From: Lactobacillus sp. S2-2 | GTDB lineage: Bacteria > Bacillota > Bacilli > Lactobacillales > Lactobacillaceae | Assembly (NCBI RefSeq): GCF_021698855.1 | Contig: NZ_WWFA01000002.1 | Coordinates: 1-64,000, forward strand | Reading direction: 5' to 3' | DNA: 64,000 nucleotides | Part shown: positions 39,083 through 48,077 of the stretch, piece by piece | Position numbering within the stretch: the stretch's first letter is position 1 | How the letters are laid out: the number at the start of each line of letters is the position of its first letter | Program-made: the position numbers and the translations under genes | Notes under the pieces: model-generated | The model's input: the letters and a program-made list of their open reading frames with translations, nothing else | Database searches by the model: none | Told to the model about the DNA's origin: nothing

Positions 39083-39965
39083 ATTTCGTTAAAGTGTAAT
39101 TAGTAATTGAAATGTTTACGTTGAAATATTCACTCATAAATTTTTCGTTGTCAAATTGACCGTATTCTAAAGAACTTGAAAATAATTTTAATGATTTAGT
39201 ACTAAAATTATTAGTATCATGATGAGCTTTTTTATTTTTACTCCATAATCTAAATAATTTATAAAGTAAATTAAATGAATTCTTTTTTTCTATAATTGTA
39301 AAATCTAACATTTGAGTTTTTTTATTTAATTTGATATATGCATAATATGCATCTTTAAAAACGTAATAAGTTGAATTTAAAGTAGCAGTTAAAGGAAAAC
39401 TATTGTAAGTATATAAAATTTCAAACATAACAAATATTTTTTTTATTTTACTTAGATATTTCTTTTGTTTAGTTGTCTTACTAATGTAAAGAGCGTCCAT
39501 TCCAATACTAAAATTATCAAAAAAATAATGGTATCTATTTTTTACATTATCTAGTGTTTTGCCAATATAAAATGTCTGTTTGGTTGGTTTTTCAAGTATA
39601 TTTTTAATAGCACTACTTGGATTAGTTGGAATATTATAATTATGAGCAAAGTTATTTTTTTTACCAGATGGTATTAATGATAATGGTATTATATAGTCTT
39701 TAGAATGATTTTCATAAAAAAGAGCAATAGAATTCATAACTTCTGTAAAAGTTCCATCGCCACCAATCACAATTAATGACATATTACGGTTATTATAATT
39801 ATTATTTATAAAATAATTTGCAATAATATTTGCTTGGTTTTCATATTTTGTTGTTCTAATGGTGTAATTAATGTTTTTATTATTTAAAGCTTCTTCAACT
39901 TTTAATTTTGCGTCTTTTCCTCGATAAGAAGAAGGATTGTAGATTATGAAATAATTATTTGTCAT
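39081..39965 (-). CDS. Diacylglycerol kinase-family lipid kinase
   Basis: 294-residue DAGK-catalytic-domain protein (DgkB/YegS fold). IYNPSSYRGK start, LIVIGGDGTFTEVMN nucleotide loop (about residues 64-78) and IPLSLIPSGKKNNFAHNY, where the common GTxND motif is altered to SGKKNNF. It may phosphorylate diacylglycerol for lipid recycling; the substrate is not certain. The C-terminal domain is Lys/Asn/Phe-rich. Downstream of rnjA on the same strand but separated by a terminator. Confidence 0.85.
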   Translation of the reverse strand: MTNNYFIIYNPSSYRGKDAKLKVEEALNNKNINYTIRTTKYENQANIIANYFINNNYNNRNMSLIVIGGDGTFTEVMNSIALFYENHSKDYIIPLSLIPSGKKNNFAHNYNIPTNPSSAIKNILEKPTKQTFYIGKTLDNVKNRYHYFFDNFSIGMDALYISKTTKQKKYLSKIKKIFVMFEILYTYNSFPLTATLNSTYYVFKDAYYAYIKLNKKTQMLDFTIIEKKNSFNLLYKLFRLWSKNKKAHHDTNNFSTKSLKLFSSSLEYGQFDNEKFMSEYFNVNISITNYTLTK

Positions 39966-39985
39966 TTCAATTTATCCTTTCATAT

Positions 39986-40024
39986 AAAAAGCGAATTCAA
40001 TAGTAAAATGGAATTCGCTTTTTT
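39986..40024. terminator. Terminator after rnjA (minus strand)
   Basis: AAAAAGCGAATTC pairs with GAATTCGCTTTTT, symmetric and so usable on both strands. Confidence 0.88.
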
Positions 40025-40027
40025 ATA

Positions 40028-41710
40028 TTAATTATTATTCATAATTAGCATTGGTAAAATAAGAGGGGACCTCTCAGTTTTATTATATAAGAAATCAGAT
40101 AAATCTCTTATAATTGATTTTCTAATTAAAGCTTCGTTAGCATTTTTATTATTCATAGCATGACGAATTGTTTTGAAAACTAATCTTCTACCTTCATCAA
40201 GTAATTCACCAGATTCTCTCATATATACAAATCCTCGTGAAAGTAAATCTGGACCAGATTGTATTTCTTTATCATTTAAATTGATAGTTGCAACAACAAC
40301 AACAAGACCTTCTTCTGATAATAATTGACGATCATTTAAAACAACTTCACCAATGTCTCCGACACCATTACCGTCAATATAAACATCATCAGCATTAAAT
40401 TCCCCAGCAAATCGTGCTGAATCTTTAGTTAGAGCTAAAACATCACCATTTTTTAGGATGAAGCTATTTTCTAAAGGAATTCCACATTGTTCAGCTAATT
40501 CAGTATGAATTTTTAACATTCTATATTCACCATGAATTGGAACAAAGTATTTAGGTTTCATAAGTCTTAACATTAATTTTTGTTCTTCTTGACCACCATG
40601 TCCAGAAGTATGAATGTTATTGACTTTTCCATGAATTACTTTAGCACCAGCTTCTTCTAGTTCGTTAATAACTCGGTTAACACTTAATGTGTTACCAGGA
40701 ATTGGATTACTAGAGAAAATAACAGTGTCATCTGGTTGAATTGATATTTGACGATGGGTACCATTGGCAATTCTTGATAAAGCAGCCATGGGTTCACCTT
40801 GTGAACCGGTACATAAAATCATAACTTGATTTGCTGGTAAATTTTTTAATTCGCTAGCATCAACAAATGAATTATCTGGAACTTGTAGATAACCGAGTTC
40901 ACGTCCATTTACAATAGCGGCTTCCATACTTCTACCGAAAACTGCAATTTTTTTATTATGCGCAAGTGCAGCATCAATTGCTGTCTTGATTCTTGAAATA
41001 TTTGAAGCGAAAGTAGCAAATATGATTCTTCCATTAACTTCTTCAAAAATCTTACGAACAGATTTACCAACCCATTTTTCAGATTTTGACCAAACAGGTC
41101 TTTCAGCATTAGTACTATCTGACATTAAGCAAAGAACACCTTCACGCCCTAATTTAGCCATTTCTTGTAAATCAGGAGCTTGATTATCAACAGGAGTTAA
41201 ATCAAATTTAAAATCTCCAGTTTCAACGATAACTCCAGATGGTGTGTGAACTGCAATTCCTAAAGCATCTGGAATTGAGTGAGTAGTTCTAAAAAAACTA
41301 ACGCTTGTTTTTTTGAATTTAATAATCGATTTGTCATTAATTTCATGTAGTTCTGCATCTTTTAGTAAATTATGTTCTTCTAATTTACTCTTAATTAAAG
41401 CTAACGCAAGTGGGCCAGCATAAATTGGAATATTTAAAACTTTCAAAAGAAAAGGGACCCCACCAATATGATCTTCATGACCATGGGTGATAATTAAAGC
41501 TTTAATTTTCTTTTGATTTTCAATTAAATATTGGTAATCAGGAATAACATAATCAATTCCAAGCAAATCATCTTCTGGAAATTTAATTCCTGCATCAATT
41601 AAAACAATTTCATCTTGGAATTGAACTCCGTAAGTATTTTTACCAATTTCTCCTAGTCCACCAACGCCATAAATAGCAGTTTCATTATTTTTGACGTTTA
41701 ATTTATTCAT
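40028..41710 (-). CDS. rnjA: Ribonuclease J1
   Basis: 560-residue MBL/beta-CASP RNase with 5'-3' exo- and endonuclease activity, central to mRNA turnover and rRNA maturation. Metal motif HGHEDH intact at residues 76-81, then [25 protein letters not shown] and [11 protein letters not shown] of the beta-CASP part, and the C-terminal domain. It starts 2 bp after rpoY, the usual rpoY-rnjA pair. The paralogue rnjB is at 55671. Confidence 0.96.
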   Translation of the reverse strand: MNKLNVKNNETAIYGVGGLGEIGKNTYGVQFQDEIVLIDAGIKFPEDDLLGIDYVIPDYQYLIENQKKIKALIITHGHEDHIGGVPFLLKVLNIPIYAGPLALALIKSKLEEHNLLKDAELHEINDKSIIKFKKTSVSFFRTTHSIPDALGIAVHTPSGVIVETGDFKFDLTPVDNQAPDLQEMAKLGREGVLCLMSDSTNAERPVWSKSEKWVGKSVRKIFEEVNGRIIFATFASNISRIKTAIDAALAHNKKIAVFGRSMEAAIVNGRELGYLQVPDNSFVDASELKNLPANQVMILCTGSQGEPMAALSRIANGTHRQISIQPDDTVIFSSNPIPGNTLSVNRVINELEEAGAKVIHGKVNNIHTSGHGGQEEQKLMLRLMKPKYFVPIHGEYRMLKIHTELAEQCGIPLENSFILKNGDVLALTKDSARFAGEFNADDVYIDGNGVGDIGEVVLNDRQLLSEEGLVVVVATINLNDKEIQSGPDLLSRGFVYMRESGELLDEGRRLVFKTIRHAMNNKNANEALIRKSIIRDLSDFLYNKTERSPLILPMLIMNNN

Positions 41711-41712
41711 AA

Positions 41713-41925
41713 TTATAACTCCGTAATTTTAAAGTTAGAACTTTGTTTTTCGTATTCAAGTTGACTTTCACTTAGTTCTTTAACGAATTCTAACGCATAT
41801 TCTGTTTTGTTATCCACTAAACTTCTTGCCTCTACTTCAGAATCAGCATTAATGTAAAGTGATTTTGTAGTCTCTCTTTTAGGTGTAATAACCTTATTTT
41901 CGTGATAAAAAACTTTATAAATCAA
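41713..41925 (-). CDS. rpoY: RNA polymerase epsilon subunit RpoY
   Basis: 70-residue auxiliary subunit of Gram-positive RNA polymerase. [30 protein letters not shown] is the family start and EARSLV and the EFVKELSE region match. TTG start with AAGGAGAGA 7 bases upstream. Operon with rnjA. Confidence 0.94.
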   Translation of the reverse strand: MIYKVFYHENKVITPKRETTKSLYINADSEVEARSLVDNKTEYALEFVKELSESQLEYEKQSSNFKITEL

Positions 41926-42092
41926 AATAATCTCTCCTTATATATTAATAAATAATTTAATATTTAATCGAACAATATACCTTTATGGTATATCTCTTGA
42001 TAGCTTGATTTTAACACAATGAAATTAATAAGTATATAAAACAAATTTAATCTTAATGTGTTATGATAAACGGAGATTAGGGGTGTTTTTTA

Positions 42093-42548
42093 ATGTTTAT
42101 TGTGTTAATTATTTTTTTGATTTTATTTGTTATTATCTTAATGAATTTATTGAGATATATTTTGATAGTCAAGCCTAATAAAGTTTATAGAGATGATATT
42201 CAATCAAAAATTGATGAAGTAGTCGATGACATTATTTTGGAATTAATTAAAGTATATCCTGAACTAAAAATTAATAAAAATAATCTTACTTGTAAATCTT
42301 TAGATGATATTTGGAAAAAAAGAATTATGGTGTTTGAATATTATTTAAAAATTGATTCAGATAGTATAAATTCAGAGGAATTAAAAAATTATATAAAAAA
42401 GATGGTTTTTGAGAAAACTAAAAATGATTCTGTAAAAATGGCAGTAACTGATTTTTGGATTAATAAAAATAAAATAAATTTTGATATTGCATATTTAATT
42501 AATGAAAAAACTAAAAATTATGTAAGTGATATTAGAAAAACAGAATAA
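42093..42548 (+). CDS. Membrane-anchored protein of unknown function
   Basis: 151 residues: one strongly hydrophobic N-terminal segment (about 1-24, then a basic KPNK) and a charged, helical remainder containing DEVVDDIILELI and DDIWKKRIMVFEYYLK. No motif I recognise. GGGGTG before the ATG and a strong terminator after the stop support a real single-gene unit between the rpoY-rnjA and def units. Confidence 0.75.
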   Translation: MFIVLIIFLILFVIILMNLLRYILIVKPNKVYRDDIQSKIDEVVDDIILELIKVYPELKINKNNLTCKSLDDIWKKRIMVFEYYLKIDSDSINSEELKNYIKKMVFEKTKNDSVKMAVTDFWINKNKINFDIAYLINEKTKNYVSDIRKTE

Positions 42549-42578
42549 AAAAAGTAAAGCGAAAGCTTTACTTTTTTT
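42547..42578. terminator. Bidirectional terminator between the 42093 gene and def
   Basis: AAAAAAAGTAAAGC pairs with GCTTTACTTTTTTT around a GAAA tetraloop. Confidence 0.92.
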
Positions 42579-43137
42579 ATTCAAAGAATAACTCATTATC
42601 TTCACGGTAAAATGGGTTATCTTTTTTTATATGGTCATAAAATAGAGTTCCATGTAAATGATCAATTTCATGTTGAACTACAATGGCAGGATAGTGCTTT
42701 AATCTTACTTTGTGTTCAACGCCATCAATATCCTGATATTTAACAGTAATTCTATCTGCTCGATGAACATATCCAGGAATATCTTTATCGACTGATAAGC
42801 ATCCTTCTCCAACCGTTAATGCACCTCTTTGAACAGAACTCGAAACAATAACTGGATTAATAATAACATCTTTAAATGGAGATTTTTCATCTTCGTATTC
42901 TGGTGGAACTAGTACGGATGCCATCATTTTATTTACACCAACTTGGGGTGCTGCCAATCCAACTCCAGGTCTTAAATTATATTTTTTATTTTCTTCTTCA
43001 TCTTGACTAATAACGAGGTAATCCATTAAATCTTTTGCTAGTTTTTTATCATCTTCGGAAAGTGGAAATTCTACTTTCTTAGATTGATTTCTAAGTACAG
43101 GATTACCGTCTCTGGTTATGTCCTTCATTAAAAACAA
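42577..43137 (-). CDS. def: Peptide deformylase
   Basis: 186-residue metalloenzyme removing the formyl group from nascent proteins. All three motifs are present: GVGLAAPQ (58-65), EGCLS (111-115) and HEIDH (156-160). The insertions mark the type 2 form of Gram-positives. TTG start at 43137, 7 bases from AGGAGG; the in-frame ATG nine bases further in is too far from the site. Confidence 0.95.
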   Translation of the reverse strand: MFLMKDITRDGNPVLRNQSKKVEFPLSEDDKKLAKDLMDYLVISQDEEENKKYNLRPGVGLAAPQVGVNKMMASVLVPPEYEDEKSPFKDVIINPVIVSSSVQRGALTVGEGCLSVDKDIPGYVHRADRITVKYQDIDGVEHKVRLKHYPAIVVQHEIDHLHGTLFYDHIKKDNPFYREDNELFFE

Positions 43138-43205
43138 AATAAAAACCTCCTATTTTTTGTTTTATTTAGTATAACTATAAAATACCATATAATTAAAAGT
43201 TTATC

Positions 43206-43234
43206 TTTGAATTTTTTGAAAAGTACATTATAAT
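43206..43234 (+). promoter_or_regulatory. Promoter of the dehydrogenase-like gene
   Basis: TTGAAT (43207-43212), 16-base spacer, TATAAT (43229-43234), 25 bases before the TTG start. Confidence 0.55.
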
Positions 43235-43258
43235 TTGTCCAAAAGGGGTTGATTATGC

Positions 43259-44182
43259 TTGAAACAACCAAAAATTTTGTTGTATGGTGACCAAAATAGA
43301 ATATATGAATTTTTAAAATTAGCAATTACAAGAGACTATAATTTAGAAGTTTCATTTGAAAAATTAAATGAAACTATGCAAAAAAAAATTAAGGAAGCAA
43401 ATTTATTTTGTAATAATTTTAATTATACCGATAATTTAAATTACGAAGAAATTGATTTATTAGTTTATTTGCCTAAGTTTGAATTAAATGAGAAAGAATC
43501 TATTTCAGATGTTGTTAAGCAGATTGTAACAATGTTGCCAGATTTTAGAGGCTTTTTAAATAAATCAATTTCCGATGGATTTAATGGTAAAATTTTTATT
43601 GATTCACAATATGATGCAATCATTGCATATTTTGCTGCTAGATTTTCAGGGTTTGATTCAAAAAAAATAGTTGGTATTGGATCACAAATTCAAAATGAAA
43701 TTTTAGTGAATTTTTTTGCTAATCAATTTAATATAGATCGAAAATTAGTAAACATTACAACATTAGGATATATTAATGATTATATAATTTCTTGGAGTCG
43801 ATCATATATTGGATCTATGCCAATTTTATCTTATTTAAACGATAAAAATAATAGTTATACAGTTGATATATTGAATAATGCACAAACTATGATTTATAGT
43901 CTATCTAAAAATAACGAGATTATACACAATAAAGTTATGGTTGATGTTATCTTTAATTTATTTTCAGATAAATCTAAATTATCGTTTGTAACAACTTTGG
44001 ATAAAACCAATGATAAAGTTCAGTTAAATTTTAATCCGGTATTTATTAATAAAAGTGGATATAATTTTTCTTTAGAATTACAAGTTTCTGATGAAGAAAA
44101 AAAAGAATTAGATAAAGTGATTAATGATAGTGAAATAATCATTAAAAATGTTATTGAAAATAGGGAGTCAGTTAATGGATAA
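43259..44182 (+). CDS. Lactate/malate dehydrogenase-like protein lacking catalytic residues
   Basis: 307 residues, close to LDH length. The middle follows the LDH fold: IDSQYDAIIAYFAARFSGFDSKKIVGIGS (residues 114-142) matches the region written NPVDxLTYxxxKxSGFPxxRVIGSG in LDH, and SWSRSYIGSMPI (178-189) matches VWSHANVAGVPL. The key residues are gone: no GxGxxG loop at the N-terminus (LLYGDQNRI instead), no substrate arginine after IGS (QIQNEILV), and LGYINDY where LDH has LGEHGDS. A dehydrogenase activity is thus unlikely. TTG start with AAGGGG 10 bases upstream. It overlaps the UPF0223 gene by 8 bp. The role is unknown. Confidence 0.75.
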   Translation: MKQPKILLYGDQNRIYEFLKLAITRDYNLEVSFEKLNETMQKKIKEANLFCNNFNYTDNLNYEEIDLLVYLPKFELNEKESISDVVKQIVTMLPDFRGFLNKSISDGFNGKIFIDSQYDAIIAYFAARFSGFDSKKIVGIGSQIQNEILVNFFANQFNIDRKLVNITTLGYINDYIISWSRSYIGSMPILSYLNDKNNSYTVDILNNAQTMIYSLSKNNEIIHNKVMVDVIFNLFSDKSKLSFVTTLDKTNDKVQLNFNPVFINKSGYNFSLELQVSDEEKKELDKVINDSEIIIKNVIENRESVNG

Positions 44183-44447
44183 AAATTTTTCGTATCCAAT
44201 TGTTGAGGATTGGACTAGAAAAGAAATGGTTGATGTAATTTCTTTTTTTACTGGAATTGAAGATGCTTATGAAAATGGAATTAAAAAAAATAATTTGATA
44301 AATCTTTATAATCGTTTTAAAGAGATTAATCCATCAAAGGTTGAACAAAGAAAACTGCAAAGAGATTTTGAAAATGAATCTGGCTATTCAGTCTATCCAG
44401 TTTTGAAAAAAATTGATGATGATAGTCAAAAAGTGATTAAAATGTGA
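44175..44447 (+). CDS. UPF0223 family protein (YktA-like)
   Basis: 90-residue cytoplasmic protein starting MDKNFSYPIVEDWTRKEMVDVISFF, a start and length typical of UPF0223; a small helical protein of unknown function. I chose the ATG at 44175 because GGAG at 44163 fits and the family starts there. Its start overlaps the end of the dehydrogenase-like gene, so the two are translationally coupled. Confidence 0.88.
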   Translation: MDKNFSYPIVEDWTRKEMVDVISFFTGIEDAYENGIKKNNLINLYNRFKEINPSKVEQRKLQRDFENESGYSVYPVLKKIDDDSQKVIKM

Positions 44448-44471
44448 GTATTATTAATATTTATTGTTAAG

Positions 44472-44500
44472 TTGCCATAAGCGCATATTTGTGCTAACAT
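44472..44500 (+). promoter_or_regulatory. Promoter of the typA leader
   Basis: TTGCCA (44472-44477), exactly 17 bases, TAACAT (44495-44500) with an extended TGC before it. Transcription would start near 44507, upstream of the terminator-like hairpin at 44567. Confidence 0.6.
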
Positions 44501-44506
44501 CTATCT

Positions 44507-44591
44507 TAGATTTAGTAGCGACAAAAAGAATAAATTAAGCTTAAATCACTGTTTTTTAGCAGTGTTACTGTGACTTGTTCACAGTTTTTTT
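44507..44591 (+). promoter_or_regulatory. Candidate attenuator leader of typA
   Basis: Between the promoter and typA lie two consecutive hairpins. CACTG/CAGTG is at 44547-44564. ACTGTGA/TCACAGT with a 5-base loop is at 44567-44585, followed by seven Ts. The TCAC at 44546 could instead pair with the GTGA of the terminator stem, allowing two exclusive folds. Regulation is inferred from layout only; the terminator may simply serve the upstream operon. Confidence 0.4.
44567..44591 (+). terminator. Intrinsic terminator upstream of typA
   Basis: 7-bp stem ACTGTGA/TCACAGT, loop CTTGT, seven Ts. It lies 120 bp after the UPF0223 stop and 73 bp before typA. Confidence 0.75.
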
Positions 44592-44663
44592 ATGTAAATT
44601 ATTTATTCACATTATTAATGTTTTTAGCTACCTATAACTGTTATTTTCAAGGAGGAAGAAATT

Positions 44664-46505
44664 TTGAAAACTAGAGACGATATTAGAAACATAGCTATTA
44701 TTGCCCACGTTGACCACGGTAAGACAACATTGGTTAACGAATTATTAAAACAATCAGATACATTGGATGAACACGCAACCATTGAAGATCGTGCTTTGGA
44801 TTCAAATGATATTGAACGTGAACGTGGAATAACGATTCTTTCAAAGAATACTGCTGTTAAATATGGTGATAGACAAATTAATATTTTGGATACTCCAGGA
44901 CATGCTGACTTTGGTGGAGAAGTTGAACGTATCATGAAAATGGTTAATGGTGTTCTTTTAGTTGTTGATGCAGCTGAAGGTACAATGCCACAAACTCGTT
45001 TCGTATTAAAGAAAGCATTAGAACAAAATCTTACACCTGCAGTTGTTATTAATAAAATTGATAAGCCAGGTGCAAGACCTTCAGAAGTTGTTGATGAAGT
45101 TCTTGACCTATTTATTGAATTAGGTGCAGATGAAGATCAACTTGATTTCCCAGTAGTTTATGCTTCAGCAATGAATGGTACATCTAGTTACGATCCTGAT
45201 TTATCTACACAAGAACATTCAATGAAGCCTGTTTTTGATACTATTGTTGATAATATTCCAGCTCCAGTAGATAATTCTGATGAACCTTTACAATTCCAAG
45301 TAGCAATGCTTGATTACAATGATTTTGTTGGACGTATTGGTATCGGTCGAGTATTTAGAGGTACTATTAAAGTTGGTGATAGTGTTGTTCTTATGAAATT
45401 AGATGGTTCAACTCAAAACTTTAGAGTTACTAAAATGATGGGATTCTTCGGTCTTAAAAAAGAAGAAATTCAAGAAGCTAAAGCCGGTGATTTGATAACT
45501 ATTTCTGGTATGGAAGATATTAATGTTGGTGAAACTGTTGTTGATCCTTCTGTTCAAGAACCATTACCATTACTTAGAATTGATGAACCAACTATGAGAA
45601 TGACATTTAGTACTAACACTTCACCTTTTGTTGGTAAAGAAGGTAAAATGGTTACTGCAAGACAAATCGATGATCGTTTACAACGTGAACTTCATACTGA
45701 TGTATCTCTTAAAATTGAAGATACTGATGAACCAGGTTCATGGTTAGTATCAGGTCGTGGTGAACTTCATTTATCAATCTTAATTGAAAACTTACGTAGA
45801 GAAGGTTATGAACTTCAAGTTTCAAGACCTGAAGTTATTTATAAAGATGTTGATGGGGTTAAATGTGAACCATACGAATCTGTTCAAATTGATACACCAG
45901 AAGAATATTCTGGTTCTGTTATTGATACACTTTCACAACGTAAAGGTGAAATGCAAAATCTTGAAAGTGTTGGTAATGGACAATCAAGAATTAGTTTCTT
46001 AGTTCCTTCAAGAGGTTTGATTGGATATCCAACTGAATTCCTTTCATTGACTCATGGTTATGGTATTATGAACCATACATTTGAAAAGTATGCACCTGCT
46101 GTTAAAAACTGGAATCCAGGTCGTCGTAATGGTACATTAGTTTCAATTAATTCTGGTAAAGTTACAACTTACGCAATTATGGCTGTTCAAGATCGTGGAC
46201 AAATTTTCACTGATCCTGGTACTGAAGTATACGAAGGTATGATTGTTGGTCAAAACTCACGTGATAATGATATTTCAGTTAATATTACTCGTGGTCGTAA
46301 CCAAACAAACGTACGTTCTGCAGGATCTGAAGATATTGCAAAAGTTAAGGAACCAGTTCACATGACATTAGAAGAATCATTAGAATTCTTAAATGATGAT
46401 GAATTATGTGAAGTTACTCCTGAAAATATCCGATTAAGAAAACGTACATTAGTAACTAATGAGCGTGAAAAAGAAGCTAAAAAAAGACGTACTAATAATA
46501 AATAA
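44664..46505 (+). CDS. typA: Ribosome-associated GTPase TypA/BipA
   Basis: 613-residue translational GTPase related to EF-G, involved in 50S assembly and stress or cold growth. G1 AHVDHGKTT (14-22), G2 ERERGITI, G3 DTPGHADFGG, G4 NKID, plus the BipA-specific C-terminal domain (NSRDNDISVNITRGRNQTNVR). TTG start 8 bases after AAGGAGG. Codon choice is richer in CGT than in its neighbours, consistent with high expression. Confidence 0.97.
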   Translation: MKTRDDIRNIAIIAHVDHGKTTLVNELLKQSDTLDEHATIEDRALDSNDIERERGITILSKNTAVKYGDRQINILDTPGHADFGGEVERIMKMVNGVLLVVDAAEGTMPQTRFVLKKALEQNLTPAVVINKIDKPGARPSEVVDEVLDLFIELGADEDQLDFPVVYASAMNGTSSYDPDLSTQEHSMKPVFDTIVDNIPAPVDNSDEPLQFQVAMLDYNDFVGRIGIGRVFRGTIKVGDSVVLMKLDGSTQNFRVTKMMGFFGLKKEEIQEAKAGDLITISGMEDINVGETVVDPSVQEPLPLLRIDEPTMRMTFSTNTSPFVGKEGKMVTARQIDDRLQRELHTDVSLKIEDTDEPGSWLVSGRGELHLSILIENLRREGYELQVSRPEVIYKDVDGVKCEPYESVQIDTPEEYSGSVIDTLSQRKGEMQNLESVGNGQSRISFLVPSRGLIGYPTEFLSLTHGYGIMNHTFEKYAPAVKNWNPGRRNGTLVSINSGKVTTYAIMAVQDRGQIFTDPGTEVYEGMIVGQNSRDNDISVNITRGRNQTNVRSAGSEDIAKVKEPVHMTLEESLEFLNDDELCEVTPENIRLRKRTLVTNEREKEAKKRRTNNK

Positions 46506-46512
46506 TTTTAAT

Positions 46513-46540
46513 AAAAAAGTCGCTTATGCGACTTTTTTTT
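46513..46540. terminator. Terminator after typA
   Basis: AAAAAAGTCGC pairs with GCGACTTTTTT around TTAT. Confidence 0.92.
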
Positions 46541-46572
46541 ATTTGTTTATAGACTAATTATTTAAGAATCAA

Positions 46573-46581
46573 TGTTATAAT
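46573..46581 (+). promoter_or_regulatory. Extended -10 promoter of ftsW
   Basis: TGT-TATAAT 33 bases before the ftsW start, after the typA terminator. The -35 region is weak. Confidence 0.5.
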
Positions 46582-46613
46582 TGGAATAATTTGAAACGGG
46601 AGATGTATATGTA

Positions 46614-47783
46614 ATGGTACAAAGATTAAAAAATATAGATTATCTATTATTTATACCTTTTTTGATTCTTTCAGTTTTCGGAATAATTATGGTATATTCA
46701 TCAAGTTCTAATGTAGCAGTTCAAAATGGTAGTTCACCAACAGGTTATTTAATTAAACAAACCATGTATGTTATTCTGGGGATTTTTATCTTATACATAA
46801 TGAATTTTGTAAGATTATCAGTTTTTAAAAGTAAATCAATGCTAACTTTTTCAATGGGAATTATGGCTTTTTTATTGGTTTTTGTTAAATTTTTTGGTTC
46901 ATCAGTTAATGGAGCAAATGGTTGGATTAATTTAGGCTTTATAAATTTACAGCCAGCAGAATTTGTAAAATTCTTTTTAATAATTTATCTTTCTTCTTAT
47001 ATATCTAATGCTAGTAGAAATATTGCTAATGTTGGTGTGATTGATGGAATAAAGAATTCTGGTAAGCCTTTATTAATTTCTTTTGGTTTAATTGGATTAG
47101 TTTTAATTGAGCCAGATACTGGTGGAGCTGCAATTAGTTTATTTATTGTAATGATGATTTTTCTTGGATCTGGAGCCTTAAATTTTAAAAAATCAGTTAC
47201 AATTCTATTAAGTGTTATTGGATCTGCTTATTTTATTATTTTTCCATTGATTAATCATGGAATTTTGTTTAAGGGAAAATATCAAGCACAAAGAATTGTT
47301 GCATTTATGGACCCGTTTAAGTATTTACATCAATCAGGACAGCAATTGGTTAACTCTTATTATGCTATTAGTAATGGAGGCTTATTTGGAGTTGGATTAG
47401 GAAATAGTATTCAAAAAACCGGATATTTACCAGAACCAAATACAGATTTTATTATGGCAATTGCAACTGAAGAGTTAGGAATGATTTTTGTTACTTTCAT
47501 ATTAGCTTTATTATTTTTTATTATTTTAAGATGCTTGATTATTGGTATTAGATCTAATGATATATCTAATACTTGTGCTTGCTATGGAGTTGCAGCATAC
47601 TTATTTATTCAATCTATGTTTAACTTTGGTGGAGTAACTGGTTTTTTACCAATAACGGGAGTCGCATTTCCATTTATTAGTTATGGTGGATCCAGTATGA
47701 TTGTCCTTACGTTAAGTTTAGGATTGGTAATGAATATTAGTAGAAGGCAAAAAAAATCAAAACAAATTGAAAAAAGTAGGTAA
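46614..47783 (+). CDS. ftsW: Peptidoglycan polymerase FtsW
   Basis: 389-residue SEDS glycosyltransferase with about ten membrane segments. IMVYSSSS in the first segment, LQPAEFVKFF, LIEPDTGGA and the C-terminal GVAFPFISYGGSS of the family are present. FtsW rather than RodA is chosen from the order typA-ftsW-ylbG. It polymerises lipid II at the septum together with the class B PBP at 14386. A basic tail follows the last segment. Confidence 0.9.
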   Translation: MVQRLKNIDYLLFIPFLILSVFGIIMVYSSSSNVAVQNGSSPTGYLIKQTMYVILGIFILYIMNFVRLSVFKSKSMLTFSMGIMAFLLVFVKFFGSSVNGANGWINLGFINLQPAEFVKFFLIIYLSSYISNASRNIANVGVIDGIKNSGKPLLISFGLIGLVLIEPDTGGAAISLFIVMMIFLGSGALNFKKSVTILLSVIGSAYFIIFPLINHGILFKGKYQAQRIVAFMDPFKYLHQSGQQLVNSYYAISNGGLFGVGLGNSIQKTGYLPEPNTDFIMAIATEELGMIFVTFILALLFFIILRCLIIGIRSNDISNTCACYGVAAYLFIQSMFNFGGVTGFLPITGVAFPFISYGGSSMIVLTLSLGLVMNISRRQKKSKQIEKSR

Positions 47784-47789
47784 GTGGTT

Positions 47790-48077
47790 ATGTCCAATTT
47801 AGATGATCGAGTTAGTTTGATTGTTTATTTGTATAATTTAAAACAAAATAGAAATTTAAAAAAATTTGGAAATATCGTTTATATATCAAAAAAAATGAAA
47901 TATATAGTCATTTATTTAGATAATAAAGATATTGATGAAAAAATTAGTGATATATCTAAAGTTAAAGGAGTTAGAAGAGTAATAAAATCTCCAATGGCTT
48001 CATTAGCTAGACAGTTTTTGGAAACACAAAAAGAATTAATTAGTAATGATTTAAATGATGAAAAAGGTGATGAATAA
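47790..48077 (+). CDS. YlbG family protein (DUF2129)
   Basis: 95-residue protein with a YlbG-type fold: SLIVYLYNLKQNRNLKKFGNIVYISKKMKYIVIYLD, and SPM near residue 75. The function is not known. Start chosen at the ATG 47790; a GTG at 47784 directly after the ftsW stop is possible. Its end shares one base with the start of rsmD, the usual pair. Confidence 0.88.
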   Translation: MSNLDDRVSLIVYLYNLKQNRNLKKFGNIVYISKKMKYIVIYLDNKDIDEKISDISKVKGVRRVIKSPMASLARQFLETQKELISNDLNDEKGDE

